Assembly: GCA_030425045.1 (NCBI GenBank)
Contig: JAUHVL010000026.1
Location: 1 to 44,561 of the forward strand
Reading direction: 5' to 3'
DNA: 44,561 nt
Origin: a bacterium
GTDB taxonomy: Bacteria; Bdellovibrionota; Bacteriovoracia; Bacteriovoracales; Bacteriovoracaceae
Below the pieces are notes generated by a model. That model worked only from the letters and a program-made list of their open reading frames with translations, did not search any database and was not told where the DNA came from. How positions within the stretch are numbered: the stretch's first letter is position 1; each line of letters opens with the position of its first letter. The position numbers and the translations under genes are program-made. Of this stretch, positions 23,727-33,043 are shown piece after piece.

Positions 23727-24049
23727 CTTAAGATCCTCAACACTCGCGCTTCAAACTTATCACGAAATTCTTTTATTGCCTGATCTTTATCTAATAAAAA
23801 CATTATATGGATATAAAGATGAGAGCGATCCTCATCAATATCAATAACCATTGAACCAGGAGAAAAAGTAATTAATGTCGATAACAAGCCAATTTCAAAA
23901 TCAGTTTCAGCTTTTAAGGGAAAACGAATAATACCTGGAGATGAGAGTTCTTTTTTGGTGACAACATCACTGGCCACACGAAAAGCTCCCAGCGTAAGAT
24001 CCCAAAAAAAGAAAATTAAAAAATCGAAAATATAATAAATTTTAATCAT
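23723..24049 (-). CDS. mrpE: Mrp Na+/H+ antiporter subunit E
   Basis: 108 residues from the ATG at 24049, whose A is also the last base of the mrpD stop (TGATG); an upstream in-frame start to 24085 would lie inside mrpD. N-terminal TM pair, then the soluble part with PLKAETDFEIGLLSTLITFSPGSMVIDIDEDRSHLYIHIMF, the recognisable MrpE pattern (T-(L/I)-T-P-G-(T/S)). Shorter than the ~160 residues of Bacillus MrpE, mainly at the N-terminus. Confidence 0.92.
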   Translation of the reverse strand: MIKIYYIFDFLIFFFWDLTLGAFRVASDVVTKKELSSPGIIRFPLKAETDFEIGLLSTLITFSPGSMVIDIDEDRSHLYIHIMFLLDKDQAIKEFRDKFEARVLRILR

Positions 24050-25497
24050 CACAGACCAACCTTGTTGGAAAGGATATACAACCAATTTGGATTAAGGCTA
24101 ATACAAATAGTGAGAAGGCATAAGAGGATAATAGCAAGGTAGCTACTGATATGAACACTTTCTAAGGGGGAATGATCCTCAACTTCACCCCAAAAAGAGT
24201 TACTCCAAATTTTTACCATACTAAACAGTGTGAAGAAACTACCAAGTATCATGAATAGGCATACCCATAGGTAACGAGTTTCAATACTAATTTTAAAAAG
24301 ACTTAATTTGGCCCAGAAGCCAGATAAGGGAGGAATGCCAATTAAGCTTCCTGCAGGAATTAAAAATAAAAGTGCAAGAAAAGGGTAGCGACGAAAAAGT
24401 CCGCTTAGGTCTTTTAATTCTTCACTTCCTTTTTTAATTTGGATTAAGCCAGATATAAAAAAGAGATTCGTCTTCACGATAATATGATGAATGATATAAA
24501 AGAGAGCTGCTCCTTGTGCCAGCATGCTAATTTTCTTATCGGGATAAAAACTAAAACTGACGGCCACACCAATAAACCCAACCTGACTGATAATATGATA
24601 GCTCAAAATTTTGCGAATATGGCCTTGAATAACGGCTCCCCACACTCCAATCAATAAAGTGAGAGCGGAGAGAATTAAGACAACGGTAAAGAAAGTCATA
24701 TCATGGGGAAATACTTGGCCAAAAACTCTTAGCATTGCATAGAGACCCAGTTTGGTAAGGAGCCCGGCGAGGACACCGCTAAGACCAGGAGAAAGACGAG
24801 GATAGCTTTCTGGTAGCCAAAAAAAGAGCGGAAAAAAAGCAGACTTAATAGCAAAGGCAGAGAATAAACTAAAAGCTAACGCGCGAACATAAGCGGGATT
24901 TTCTTGATAAAGGTAATTTAGTCTTTCAGAAAGAGTTGAAAAGTCTAACGTTTTTGTCGCCTGATAAATAAGCCCAATACTGAGAAGAAAAATCAGGCCA
25001 CTACAAAAGTTTAAAATGATATATTTAAGACCACCAATTAATCTCTCTTTTTCTTCTCCTAAGACGACTAATACATAACTACTCATGAGCGTAATTTCAA
25101 ACCAGACAAAAAGGTTAAAAAGATCATTGGTGAGGAAGGCCCCTGTCAGACCTAAGAACAGAGAGTGATAGAGAAAGAGATAGTTACGATGATTTTCAAT
25201 TGTTTTTTTCGATAGGCCATAAAGAGCGCCAGCAAAATACATAAAACCAACAACCGTAATCATGAGAAGGGCCATCAGATCACTTTTAAGTTTTATGCCA
25301 ATACCAGAAGGCCAGTCTCCTGCAACGAGTTCATGATTATACTGAGAGGTTAGAAGAAGGTAGCCGGCAAAGAGAATATAGGAGAAAGAGAAAATGAGTG
25401 TGATACCATTTTCAACGGCCTTGTTCCCCCTGAAGTATAAAGATAAAGCGGAAGCAAAAAGAGGAATAAAAATTAAAAGGAAGAAGTATTCACCCAT
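24049..25497 (-). CDS. mrpD: Mrp Na+/H+ antiporter subunit D (proton-channel subunit)
   Basis: 482 residues from the ATG at 25497, which overlaps the mrpC stop as TAATG and has AGGAGGAG upstream. About 14 TM helices, homologous to complex I NuoM/NuoN. Conserved elements are DLFNLFVWFEITLMSSYVLVVLG with the TM5 glutamate E134, AIKSAFFPLFFWLPESYPRLSPGLSGVLAGLLTKLGLYAML with the proton-path lysines, and the later HIIVKTNLFF. One of the two ion-translocating subunits. Confidence 0.95.
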   Translation of the reverse strand: MGEYFFLLIFIPLFASALSLYFRGNKAVENGITLIFSFSYILFAGYLLLTSQYNHELVAGDWPSGIGIKLKSDLMALLMITVVGFMYFAGALYGLSKKTIENHRNYLFLYHSLFLGLTGAFLTNDLFNLFVWFEITLMSSYVLVVLGEEKERLIGGLKYIILNFCSGLIFLLSIGLIYQATKTLDFSTLSERLNYLYQENPAYVRALAFSLFSAFAIKSAFFPLFFWLPESYPRLSPGLSGVLAGLLTKLGLYAMLRVFGQVFPHDMTFFTVVLILSALTLLIGVWGAVIQGHIRKILSYHIISQVGFIGVAVSFSFYPDKKISMLAQGAALFYIIHHIIVKTNLFFISGLIQIKKGSEELKDLSGLFRRYPFLALLFLIPAGSLIGIPPLSGFWAKLSLFKISIETRYLWVCLFMILGSFFTLFSMVKIWSNSFWGEVEDHSPLESVHISSYLAIILLCLLTICISLNPNWLYILSNKVGL

Positions 25498-25790
25498 TAA
25501 GTATCTCCTCCTAATTGATTTAACTTCTTTATCACGGCAACTACGAAACATAATGTTGCAAAAGAAATCACAATAGCCGTTAGTACAAGGGCTTGAGTCA
25601 GGGGATCTACAAATTCACTAAATTTATTGATGAAGGGAAAGGCATCTTCTTTCACAACTCCAATAGAAAAAATAATTAAATTGACACCATTTCCAAGGGC
25701 AATCATGCCATATACATAACTAGGCCAGGTATCTCTTAAGAGAAAATAGATTCCAACAATTAAGAAAAGACAACCTAGTACATAGGTCAT
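25497..25790 (-). CDS. mrpC: Mrp Na+/H+ antiporter subunit C
   Basis: 97 residues, three TM helices, NuoK-like. It has YVYGMIALGNGVNLIIFSIG and FVDPLTQALVLTAIVISFATLCFVVAVI, the standard D-P-L-(P/T)-Q-A-L-(V/I)-L-T-A-I-V-I motif of MrpC. Overlaps mrpB by 4 bases. Confidence 0.95.
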   Translation of the reverse strand: MTYVLGCLFLIVGIYFLLRDTWPSYVYGMIALGNGVNLIIFSIGVVKEDAFPFINKFSEFVDPLTQALVLTAIVISFATLCFVVAVIKKLNQLGGDT

Positions 25791-26215
25791 AGGAACCTTC
25801 CTTCACCACTGAAGTCCGTAAATTCCACATAGGCTCGAGTAGTACTGATGGCGACAATCAAATAAATAAAGAGATCAAATATGAGAATGGAGCTGAATTT
25901 TCCTGCTATAGGAAGAGGAATACTTGTCCAAATTCCAGTAAAAAGTGTTTTATCGAGCATCAGAGGAAAGAGAGCGGTAAGGGCGAGTCCCATCAAACAA
26001 ATTGCCATCACTTTAACAAAATAAATTCGAAGTATTGATTCAAGCTTAGACTCTTTATTAGATAAAATAAGGAGAATCATTGATAAAGATAATGTTAAGC
26101 CTCCAATGAATCCACCGCCAGGTAAATTATGACCTCTTAAAAAAAGGATAAGAGAGACCAAGGCAAGGAGAGGACAAAGAATTTTAAAACTTGTTTTTAT
26201 TAAAACTTCATTCAT
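25787..26215 (-). CDS. mrpB: Mrp Na+/H+ antiporter subunit B
   Basis: 142 residues, four TM helices. FLRGHNLPGGGFIGGLTLSLSMIL is the hallmark MrpB G-H-(N/D)-x-P-G-G-G-F-x-G-G motif and SILIFDLFIYLIVAIS the fourth TM. Its ATG lies 8 bases inside the end of mrpA, with a near-perfect AAAGGAGGT Shine-Dalgarno in the mrpA 3' end. Confidence 0.95.
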   Translation of the reverse strand: MNEVLIKTSFKILCPLLALVSLILFLRGHNLPGGGFIGGLTLSLSMILLILSNKESKLESILRIYFVKVMAICLMGLALTALFPLMLDKTLFTGIWTSIPLPIAGKFSSILIFDLFIYLIVAISTTRAYVEFTDFSGEGRFL

Positions 26216-28373
26216 GTTGACCTCCTTTTTTGGTTAAAAGAGATCCCACGCCGATAATGGCAATGGTCACGACGATCACTTCTCCAAAAGTATCAAGGGC
26301 TCGAAAATCTACGAGAATAACATTAACGATATTTTCACCTTTTGCTAAAAGATAGGAGTTGTCTTTATAGAAGTTACTAGCAAGTGAGCTAAAGTTAACT
26401 TTTTCAATGAGGTAAAAGGCTAAAAACGTAAGGCCAAAGAAAAGAGAGATAAAAAAGTTTGCGAGCTGATTTGTTCTGACGACGTATTCAAATCCTAATG
26501 CTTTAACCATAAAAAAGATAAAAAACAGAGATAGGCTTTCTACCAATAGTTGAGTCATGCTCACATCCATTGCACTGTGAAAGGCAAAAAATAAAGCAAT
26601 GAAAAGTCCAGAGATGGCAAAATAGATGAGTACTCTATAGTGGCGACTGGTGGCGAGAGTTAAGAAAAGCCCGATGAGCATTCCGGAATAAAGAAGCGCT
26701 TTGGTGATGGTAAAATCTAGTGAAGGTAGTGCATACGACTCGACTTTTAATAGCCCAATGAGGACAAGACCTGCGACTGTAGATAATGTAATGATAAGGT
26801 ATTGTCTTAAATTTCCATTTTGTAATATCGAAAATAGTTTCTTAAATTGACCTAGGTAAAAATCTAATAAAACTTTATTAAGGTTCCAAAGACTAAAATC
26901 GTGGTAGCGATTAGAAAATATTGTGAACTTATCAAGATGTTTTGAAAAAAGAAAACTTCCACTAATACTGATAAGTATTGTGAGAACACTTAAAAGAATG
27001 ACGATATCATAGGGATAAGCCAAACCATGCCAAAGTTTCAATGTCACTGCTGGATTTGATAGAGAAAAGTTTTTCAATATAGCAGATAAAGAAATATTGA
27101 GGTTGGTTAAACCTGGCGCTATGGCCAGAATAGTCGCAACTAGTGAATAAGCAAAGGCGGGAATAATTAATAAGGTCGATACTTCTGATGTTTGCAGCCT
27201 CTTTTCTTTCTTTGGCCAAAAGACTCTTAAGAAGTTGATTGCTTGAATTCCCATACAGCAATTAGCAAAAAAGATAATAAATGTTATTAAGATGGGAAAA
27301 GATGATTTGAGTGCACTATAATAAATAAATTCTTTAGCGTAGAACCCCATGGTCAGAGGAATTCCAACCATACTTAATGTGGAAAGAACGACGGTTAGCA
27401 GTGCTAATTTATTATCAAATTTAAATTTTTGTAATTCAATAAAGTCCTTCGTTTTATAACGGGAGTCGAGGTAACCGGCAATTTGAAAAAGGGCAGCTTT
27501 ATATAATGCATGAGCAAGAATGAAGACGATAAAACTTACGTGTGCTTTAAATGCTCCAAGTCCGATTAAGATGGCAAGAATACCAAGAACACAGCTGGTT
27601 GAGTAGGCCAGCATAGTTTTGAGGTTCCTTTGTAAAAAGCATTGTATTGCTGCATGGAAGGCGCTGAGTGATCCTATGATGATGAAGCTATTTTGCCAAA
27701 GGGCTTGATCTCCATAAAGGGGAAATAACTTTACCGCTAAGATAAACCCGGCTTTAACCATTGTTGCGGAGTGAAGAAAACTACTGACCGGAGTAGGACC
27801 GGCCATGGCCAGTGGTAACCAAAAGGAAAAGGGGAAAAGGGCAGATTTCGAAGCGAGACCAATAAAAATTAAGATGAAAGAAAGTGAGAAAAGGTCATGG
27901 CGATAGAAATGTTCGATCTTTGCAAGTTCGGTAAGTGAAAATGATTGAATAGGGTTAAGTCCGTTCTCTACTCCAATTTGTGAGGCCATCACGATACCAG
28001 TGAGTAAAAATAAACCTCCACCTACTGTTGTATAGAGCGCCCACTTTGCTTTGTCTCGAACTTCTTCTTTTTCGTTTTTAAATCCAATTAAGAAAAAAGA
28101 ACAAGCGCTGGTCATTTCCCAAAATAAAAAAAGTAAAAGTAAGTTATCTGTAAAAATTAAGCCCAGCATTGCTAGAGTAAAAAGACTTAATGACGTGTAA
28201 AAAACAGTCTTTTTATCTTCTGGGTAGTTTTTCATGTAGGCAGTGCTGTAGATAAAAACACCGAGACCAATAAAGAGAACAAGGCATCCAAAAAATAAAT
28301 TTACGGAATTAGAAACAAAAGAAATATTGAGGCCAATTGCGGGAGCTAATTGACCAAACTCGATCCAATTCAT
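26208..28373 (-). CDS. mrpA: Mrp Na+/H+ antiporter subunit A
   Basis: 721 residues, about 20 TM helices: a NuoL-like antiporter half and a C-terminal MbhD/MbhE-like half. Signature parts are LLFLFWEMTSACSFFLIGFKN with E86 and ASKSALFPFSFWLPLAMAGPTPVSSFLHSATMVKAG, where the usual F-x-F-H-F-W is F-P-F-S-F-W, i.e. the histidine is Ser here. Mrp complexes exchange cytoplasmic Na+ for H+ and support growth in salt and at high pH. First gene of the operon A-B-C-D-E-F-G, all overlapping. No strong Shine-Dalgarno before the ATG. Somewhat shorter than Bacillus MrpA. Confidence 0.95.
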   Translation of the reverse strand: MNWIEFGQLAPAIGLNISFVSNSVNLFFGCLVLFIGLGVFIYSTAYMKNYPEDKKTVFYTSLSLFTLAMLGLIFTDNLLLLFLFWEMTSACSFFLIGFKNEKEEVRDKAKWALYTTVGGGLFLLTGIVMASQIGVENGLNPIQSFSLTELAKIEHFYRHDLFSLSFILIFIGLASKSALFPFSFWLPLAMAGPTPVSSFLHSATMVKAGFILAVKLFPLYGDQALWQNSFIIIGSLSAFHAAIQCFLQRNLKTMLAYSTSCVLGILAILIGLGAFKAHVSFIVFILAHALYKAALFQIAGYLDSRYKTKDFIELQKFKFDNKLALLTVVLSTLSMVGIPLTMGFYAKEFIYYSALKSSFPILITFIIFFANCCMGIQAINFLRVFWPKKEKRLQTSEVSTLLIIPAFAYSLVATILAIAPGLTNLNISLSAILKNFSLSNPAVTLKLWHGLAYPYDIVILLSVLTILISISGSFLFSKHLDKFTIFSNRYHDFSLWNLNKVLLDFYLGQFKKLFSILQNGNLRQYLIITLSTVAGLVLIGLLKVESYALPSLDFTITKALLYSGMLIGLFLTLATSRHYRVLIYFAISGLFIALFFAFHSAMDVSMTQLLVESLSLFFIFFMVKALGFEYVVRTNQLANFFISLFFGLTFLAFYLIEKVNFSSLASNFYKDNSYLLAKGENIVNVILVDFRALDTFGEVIVVTIAIIGVGSLLTKKGGQHE

Positions 28374-28414
28374 ACACAGAAATATAATGAAAAATAATGA
28401 AAAATTAAAGGTTT

Positions 28415-28435
28415 ATCGGCTTTAGGGATGCCGAT
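28415..28435. promoter_or_regulatory. Inverted repeat upstream of mrpA (ATCGGC-N9-GCCGAT)
   Basis: Perfect 6-base arms 42 bases upstream of the mrpA start, in the divergent region shared with the TPR gene. The arms share TCGG/CCGA with the LysR-type sites at 9052, 9084 and 10378, but the spacing is 6 bases longer, so it is probably a different site or a small hairpin. Confidence 0.3.
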
Positions 28436-28469
28436 TTACGGCAACGAGTTTGCATGATTTTTTTTTATT

Positions 28470-28475
28470 TATAAT
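28470..28475 (+). promoter_or_regulatory. Consensus -10 box for the TPR gene
   Basis: TATAAT 30 bases upstream of the start at 28505. A TTGCAT lies only 14 bases upstream, too close for a standard -35, so the promoter may depend on the -10 or an activator. Confidence 0.35.
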
Positions 28476-28504
28476 GGTTAAAAATTGTCTTAGAATATCG
28501 GGCT

Positions 28505-29437
28505 ATGAAAAGCTTTATCTTGCCATTTTTGATTTTTGTAACACTACTAACAGTAAGGGCCAATATGGCCGATACCCAAGATTTTGACTCTCTTTGGAAC
28601 TACTCAAACCCAAGCGAGACGAGGACAAAGTTTGAGGCTTTGAAGCCAAAACTCGATAGTAAACAAGATCAAAATCAATATTATCAACTTATGACTCAAA
28701 TCGCTCGAACCTATAGTTTAGAGGGTAAGTTTGAAAAAGCTCATCAAACCTTAGATCAAGTAGAAAAAGTGCTTTCGAAAGCAAGCACCATGGTAAAAGT
28801 GAGGTATTTTTTAGAGCGTGGTCGAACGTATAATTCTTCAAAAGATAAGGATAAAGCAAAGAGTCAGTTTAAAAAAGCGTACGAGCTAGCTAAAACTGAA
28901 AAGCTTGATATTTATACCATCGATGCTGCTCATATGATGGCCATCGCTGAAACTGATCATGCTGTAAAAAGAAAGTGGAACCATCTGGCCATTGATATTG
29001 CAGAGAACTCTCAAGTTAAAAAGGCTCAGAAATGGTTAGGGTCTCTTTATAATAATCTCGGATGGGATTACCATGACAATCAGCAATTTTTAAAAGCTCT
29101 CCCTCTTTTTATCAAGGCTCAGGAATTTCATCAGAAGTCTGGGAATGAACAAAGAGTTTTTATTGCCAAGTGGACAGTGGCCAGATGTTACCGCTCACTA
29201 AATAAGATCGATGAGGCATTGAAAATTCAACTTTCTTTACAAGAGACAATGAATAAAAAAAAGAAGCCAGACGGATATGTTCACGAAGAACTAGCAGAGC
29301 TTTACTACGTTTTAAAAAAGGATAATCTCGCAAGAGACCATTTTAAAGAGTCTTTTCAGCTGCTTTCTCAAGATAAATGGCTAGTCAAAAATGAGCCAGA
29401 GAGAATTAAGCGCTTGAAAAAAATGGCCGGCTTGTAA
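28505..29437 (+). CDS. Secreted TPR-repeat protein
   Basis: 310 residues, signal peptide about 1-19, then tandem helical pairs of the tetratricopeptide type: e.g. YYQLMTQIARTYSLEGKFEKAHQTLDQVEKVL, KVRYFLERGRTYNSSKDKDKAKSQFKKAYELA, LGSLYNNLGWDYHDNQQFLKALPLFIKAQEF, and AKWTVARCYRSLNKIDEALKIQLSLQ. About five to six repeats. A periplasmic protein-interaction scaffold; partner unknown. Divergent from the Mrp operon. Confidence 0.8.
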   Translation: MKSFILPFLIFVTLLTVRANMADTQDFDSLWNYSNPSETRTKFEALKPKLDSKQDQNQYYQLMTQIARTYSLEGKFEKAHQTLDQVEKVLSKASTMVKVRYFLERGRTYNSSKDKDKAKSQFKKAYELAKTEKLDIYTIDAAHMMAIAETDHAVKRKWNHLAIDIAENSQVKKAQKWLGSLYNNLGWDYHDNQQFLKALPLFIKAQEFHQKSGNEQRVFIAKWTVARCYRSLNKIDEALKIQLSLQETMNKKKKPDGYVHEELAELYYVLKKDNLARDHFKESFQLLSQDKWLVKNEPERIKRLKKMAGL

Positions 29438-29519
29438 AAATTCATAACACCGCTATAAAGATTACAAATACTGAAAACGGTATCTAAATCCATGATAGTT
29501 TTAACTACTTGGAGAAAAA

Positions 29520-29984
29520 ATGAAGATACTTAATACAATATTACTTTCTATCCTGATAATATCCTCAGTTAAGGCCCATCGCCTCGTCGTTACAGATGAA
29601 GACTACTCAAGAACCCCAAGCCCCGTGATAAGAAGTGTTGAAATGGACAATTCGAGTATGGGCGACGGCCTAAAGGCATCGAATTTCTTAGAGGTTTTTT
29701 TCTGTCAGCAAAGAAGAGGACAAGTAAAAGAATGTGAGAGGCAAGGTGAGTTTAGTAGTTACGAGCTTGGCGTTTTGGAGAGGGAGGAGCTGAGTGGTTT
29801 TTTTAGAAACGCTTGTCCCTTAATCTTTGCAGACACAAGTGGTTACACAAGAAAATGTCTTAAGGCCTTTAGTGAGCTAAATATCTTTGAAATAAGAGGT
29901 CACCGGGAGTTTCGTGTTATCACCGATGAAATTGGTTATTCTGAAATAAAAAGGGCAGTGGAGTATATCCTAAGTAAACAGTAG
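29520..29984 (+). CDS. Small secreted protein, unknown
   Basis: 154 residues, signal peptide about 1-19 (ending VKA). The mature protein is charged with four cysteines (FFCQQ, KECER, NACPL, RKCLK), possibly two disulfides, and a helical middle. GGAG precedes the ATG. No family recognised. Sits between two other secreted-protein genes on the same strand. Confidence 0.6.
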   Translation: MKILNTILLSILIISSVKAHRLVVTDEDYSRTPSPVIRSVEMDNSSMGDGLKASNFLEVFFCQQRRGQVKECERQGEFSSYELGVLEREELSGFFRNACPLIFADTSGYTRKCLKAFSELNIFEIRGHREFRVITDEIGYSEIKRAVEYILSKQ

Positions 29985-30022
29985 GGAATTAAAGGCCACA
30001 AAACTCTTACCGATAAGATTCC

Positions 30023-31408
30023 ATGGTTAAGATCTTTACTTTATTAAGTTCTCTTATTGTTTTTTCGTCACTTACGAATGCCTCGCCATTAAGTTGTTTA
30101 GAACAACTTAAGAGAGTTCTTCCTGCAAAACAATTACCCATTCTTTTAAGATTAGATGGCCATGCACGCTTGGATATAACACCCGTCTTTTACGATAAGT
30201 TTATCTCCTATATTAGAAATACAGATCAAGGTAGCGAGGTGGTTGTTCGTCGTTTAGAAGATGGACAAATTCAATTTAAAAAAGCAGTAGAAACAGATGA
30301 TGTAGTTGAAATACTTTTTAATAGAAAAAAAGGAACATTAAATCTCAAAAAAACTAACTTAAAATTAAAAAGGATATGGGGTTACTCTATAAAGCCAATT
30401 GAGAGAGAGCCGGTTTCCTATAATGAAGTTTTAAAGGCGATGGAATTGCGTCCCTATGATGTAAGAGAGTTACCCACCATTCCTCTTCAGATGTTTCGCT
30501 TTTTTGCCAACAGATTATTAGAGTTTTTTGTGGGAAATAGATCAGTCGAAATTCTAAAAGATGGACTCGATTATAGAAAAGTTGGAATGGATAAACCAAT
30601 CCATCCGATGGGCATCGGAGTTGAAGGGAAAATTGTTTTTAAGAAAACGAAATACTCTGGAGTCTTTGCTAGTGGGGAGTTCCCTATGCTTGGAAGACTT
30701 TCCATTAGTCAAGGGAACCCTTCTAAATATAAAGAAAGGACGTGGTTTCAGAGAATGACTGGTGCCCCTGCTGATCGTGAAAAAAGGTCTGTTGCGGCTG
30801 CCTTTAAAGTCTTTAATACCCAAGATAAAGATGAAAAAGTGGTAACGGCCAACGCTCTTTTTCAAAATGATCTCAACGGTGAAGTTTTAGAAAATTATAT
30901 TGATGGGGTGATGACGAACCAACCTCAAATTGACTTTTTAAAGATTAGACAAGCCTATGAAGTGTTTACGTTAATGGGTGTGGTGAGGGGAGCTCTCGCA
31001 AATCCTAACGACCTTAAAAAGACTTTTCCCTTTATTAATCCTCAGCTTAGACCTCTTCATCAGTTTGCAGAAATGGGAGTTGATGATCCCCTTGCCGTCG
31101 TTACGCCTACGTGGATAAAACTACAATCAGAAGACGGACAAGAAATCATCGTTAGAGACGACTTTCGTGAGGAGCTGCTAGAAACTATTCAAAACAAAGG
31201 TCTTCGTTATGATATCTTTTTAGCCGATGAAGTCGATGAGCAAGGAGAAATCATCTGGGAGCGAGCGGGTCATATGGAATTTGAAAAGACGATCCTTAGT
31301 CAAGGTGTCGATCAAAATGTGCTCTTTCATCACGATGGCCTGAGAAGTCCATTTACCGGAGAAATTGTAGACCCAGATGTGGTTCCTGTCCCTGTCAGAA
31401 GTCAATAA
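30023..31408 (+). CDS. Secreted catalase-fold protein (y4iL-like)
   Basis: 461 residues with a signal peptide (about 1-20). The central part follows the catalase-related y4iL-like domain: HPMGIGVEGKIVF, YSGVFASGEFPMLGRLSIS, then SVAAAFKVFNTQDKDEKVVTANALFQNDLNGE and MTNQPQID, corresponding to the family's H-P-x-G-(I/V), G-x-F-x-x-G, R-x-S, K-(L/V)-F-x-T-x-D, T-A-N-F and D-L-x-G elements. The His of HPMG (about residue 193) is in the place of the distal haem histidine. Whether it binds haem is unknown; a proximal tyrosine is not obvious. Assigned by pattern only. Confidence 0.6.
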   Translation: MVKIFTLLSSLIVFSSLTNASPLSCLEQLKRVLPAKQLPILLRLDGHARLDITPVFYDKFISYIRNTDQGSEVVVRRLEDGQIQFKKAVETDDVVEILFNRKKGTLNLKKTNLKLKRIWGYSIKPIEREPVSYNEVLKAMELRPYDVRELPTIPLQMFRFFANRLLEFFVGNRSVEILKDGLDYRKVGMDKPIHPMGIGVEGKIVFKKTKYSGVFASGEFPMLGRLSISQGNPSKYKERTWFQRMTGAPADREKRSVAAAFKVFNTQDKDEKVVTANALFQNDLNGEVLENYIDGVMTNQPQIDFLKIRQAYEVFTLMGVVRGALANPNDLKKTFPFINPQLRPLHQFAEMGVDDPLAVVTPTWIKLQSEDGQEIIVRDDFREELLETIQNKGLRYDIFLADEVDEQGEIIWERAGHMEFEKTILSQGVDQNVLFHHDGLRSPFTGEIVDPDVVPVPVRSQ

Positions 31409-31476
31409 TCAACGTTATAGACTTATCAAATGCCTTCACTGCATGGTATCTTTAAGAGAAAAATTAAGGAACGAGC

Positions 31477-32436
31477 ATGGCAGATCTTTATCCACCTATA
31501 GAACCCTATCAGTCAGAAAAAATAAAAGTTTCAGATTTACACGAAGTCTATTACGAGCAATGTGGTAATCCCGACGGAGAACCCGTTATCTTTTTACATG
31601 GCGGACCTGGGGGAGGATGTCACGATGATTATCGTCGTTATTTTAATCCTAAAAAATATCGAATTATCTTATTTGATCAAAGAGGATGTGGAAGAAGTAC
31701 ACCTTTTGCCTGTCTCGAAGAAAATACAACGTGGGATTTAGTTAGTGATATTGAAAAAATTAGAACGACCCTAGGGATAAACCGATGGGCCGTTTTTGGA
31801 GGGTCGTGGGGATCAACACTTGCTCTTAGTTACGCTCAAGCTCACCCCGATCAAATTTCAGCTCTTTTTTTAAGAGGCATTTTCATGTTGAGAAAAAAAG
31901 AGATTGAATGGTTTTATCAAGAAGGCGCCTCCAAAATCTTTCCCGATGCTTGGGAAAAATATCTTGCTCCCATTCCCGCTGACCAACGAGGAGATCTCCT
32001 CAGTGCCTATCATCAATTGCTAACAAGCGAGGATGCCGATCTTAGAAAGCAAGCTGCGAGGGCCTGGTCAACTTGGGAAGCTTCCACTTCGAAGCTGATT
32101 CCAAGTCAAGATCTTATCAATGACTTTGGGGAAGATGAGTTCGCTGAAGCCTTTGCCAGAATTGAATGCCATTACTTTATGAATGGTGGCTTTTTTGAAC
32201 AAGAAGATCAGTTATTAAATAATATTGATTCCATCAGGCATATTCCTGCTGTGATTGTGCAAGGTCGTTACGATGTTGTTTGCCCAACTGAAAGCGCTTG
32301 GGAGCTTCACAGAGCATGGCCTGAAGCAGACTTTATATTAGTAGAAGATGCTGGCCATTCACTTTCTGAAAAGGGGATTACCGAAGCTTTGGTTAAGGCA
32401 ACTGATACGTTTGCTGAAAATGGAAAAATGTCATGA
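31477..32436 (+). CDS. pip: Proline iminopeptidase
   Basis: 319 residues, alpha/beta-hydrolase that removes N-terminal proline from peptides. Family motifs are [14 protein letters not shown] (39-52), [11 protein letters not shown] (66-76) and the nucleophile S110 in [11 protein letters not shown], with D266 (GRYDVVCP) and H294 (EDAGHS) completing the triad. Length and sequence are typical of the monomeric S33 enzymes. AAGGAACG precedes the ATG. No signal peptide; cytoplasmic. Overlaps ychJ by ATGA. Confidence 0.95.
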   Translation: MADLYPPIEPYQSEKIKVSDLHEVYYEQCGNPDGEPVIFLHGGPGGGCHDDYRRYFNPKKYRIILFDQRGCGRSTPFACLEENTTWDLVSDIEKIRTTLGINRWAVFGGSWGSTLALSYAQAHPDQISALFLRGIFMLRKKEIEWFYQEGASKIFPDAWEKYLAPIPADQRGDLLSAYHQLLTSEDADLRKQAARAWSTWEASTSKLIPSQDLINDFGEDEFAEAFARIECHYFMNGGFFEQEDQLLNNIDSIRHIPAVIVQGRYDVVCPTESAWELHRAWPEADFILVEDAGHSLSEKGITEALVKATDTFAENGKMS

Positions 32437-32933
32437 AAGAAGACTATCTCGAAAAAAAATGTCCATGTGGAACTGGTGACAACTTTAAAGACTGCTGTTT
32501 TCCTTATATTAATGGCGATAAAAAAGCACCAACGGCCGAGACCTTGATGAGGTCACGTTATAGTGCCTTCGTGGTCTTTGAGCCTGAATATATTTTTAAT
32601 ACTCATAACCCTAAAACCAGAACTGAAACCAGCGTAGAAGATATTAGTAAATGGTCGAAGGAGTCAGAGTGGTTGGGACTTGAAATTAAAAATACAGAAA
32701 AGGGTGAAAGTCATGATTCGACAGGAGTTGTTGAGTTTGTTGCCAGCTACTCTGTTGAGGGAAAAGCGACAAAACATCATGAAGTCTCTACATTTAATTT
32801 TATTGATGGTTCTTGGTTCTTTACTGATGGAAAAATAATCCAAGAGGCCATACGCCGTACAACTCCGAAAATTGGTCGAAATGAGCCTTGTCCTTGTGGC
32901 TCGGGAAAGAAATTTAAAAAATGCTGTGGTTAA
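32433..32933 (+). CDS. ychJ: YchJ-family (UPF0225) SEC-C protein
   Basis: 166 residues. Two SEC-C zinc-binding motifs, one at each end: [18 protein letters not shown] and [19 protein letters not shown]. Between them is the YchJ core ([50 protein letters not shown]), an NTF2-like domain. Function in E. coli is not established. Translationally coupled to the iminopeptidase gene. Confidence 0.93.
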   Translation: MKEDYLEKKCPCGTGDNFKDCCFPYINGDKKAPTAETLMRSRYSAFVVFEPEYIFNTHNPKTRTETSVEDISKWSKESEWLGLEIKNTEKGESHDSTGVVEFVASYSVEGKATKHHEVSTFNFIDGSWFFTDGKIIQEAIRRTTPKIGRNEPCPCGSGKKFKKCCG

Positions 32934-33043
32934 ACTCTCAAGTATAACTAGGTTAAATTTTCACTTTTAATCAATTTTCTCGCTTACTTTCGATTCATCA
33001 AGAGTCTTTTCCGATGAGATTCTATCAACCATGGTGAAGAGAA

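Noticed and set aside
25498-25551. Upstream start for mrpD
   Set aside because: Lies inside mrpC; the ATG at 25497 has a strong Shine-Dalgarno and the TAATG overlap.
28415-28435. mrpA-upstream inverted repeat as a fourth LysR site
   Set aside because: Arms contain TCGG/CCGA but the gap is too long for the TTCGG-N5-CCGAA plan, so I do not count it in that operator set.
30554-30865. A 103-codon open frame on the minus strand
   Set aside because: Antisense to the catalase-fold gene, whose own frame has a signal peptide and family motifs.
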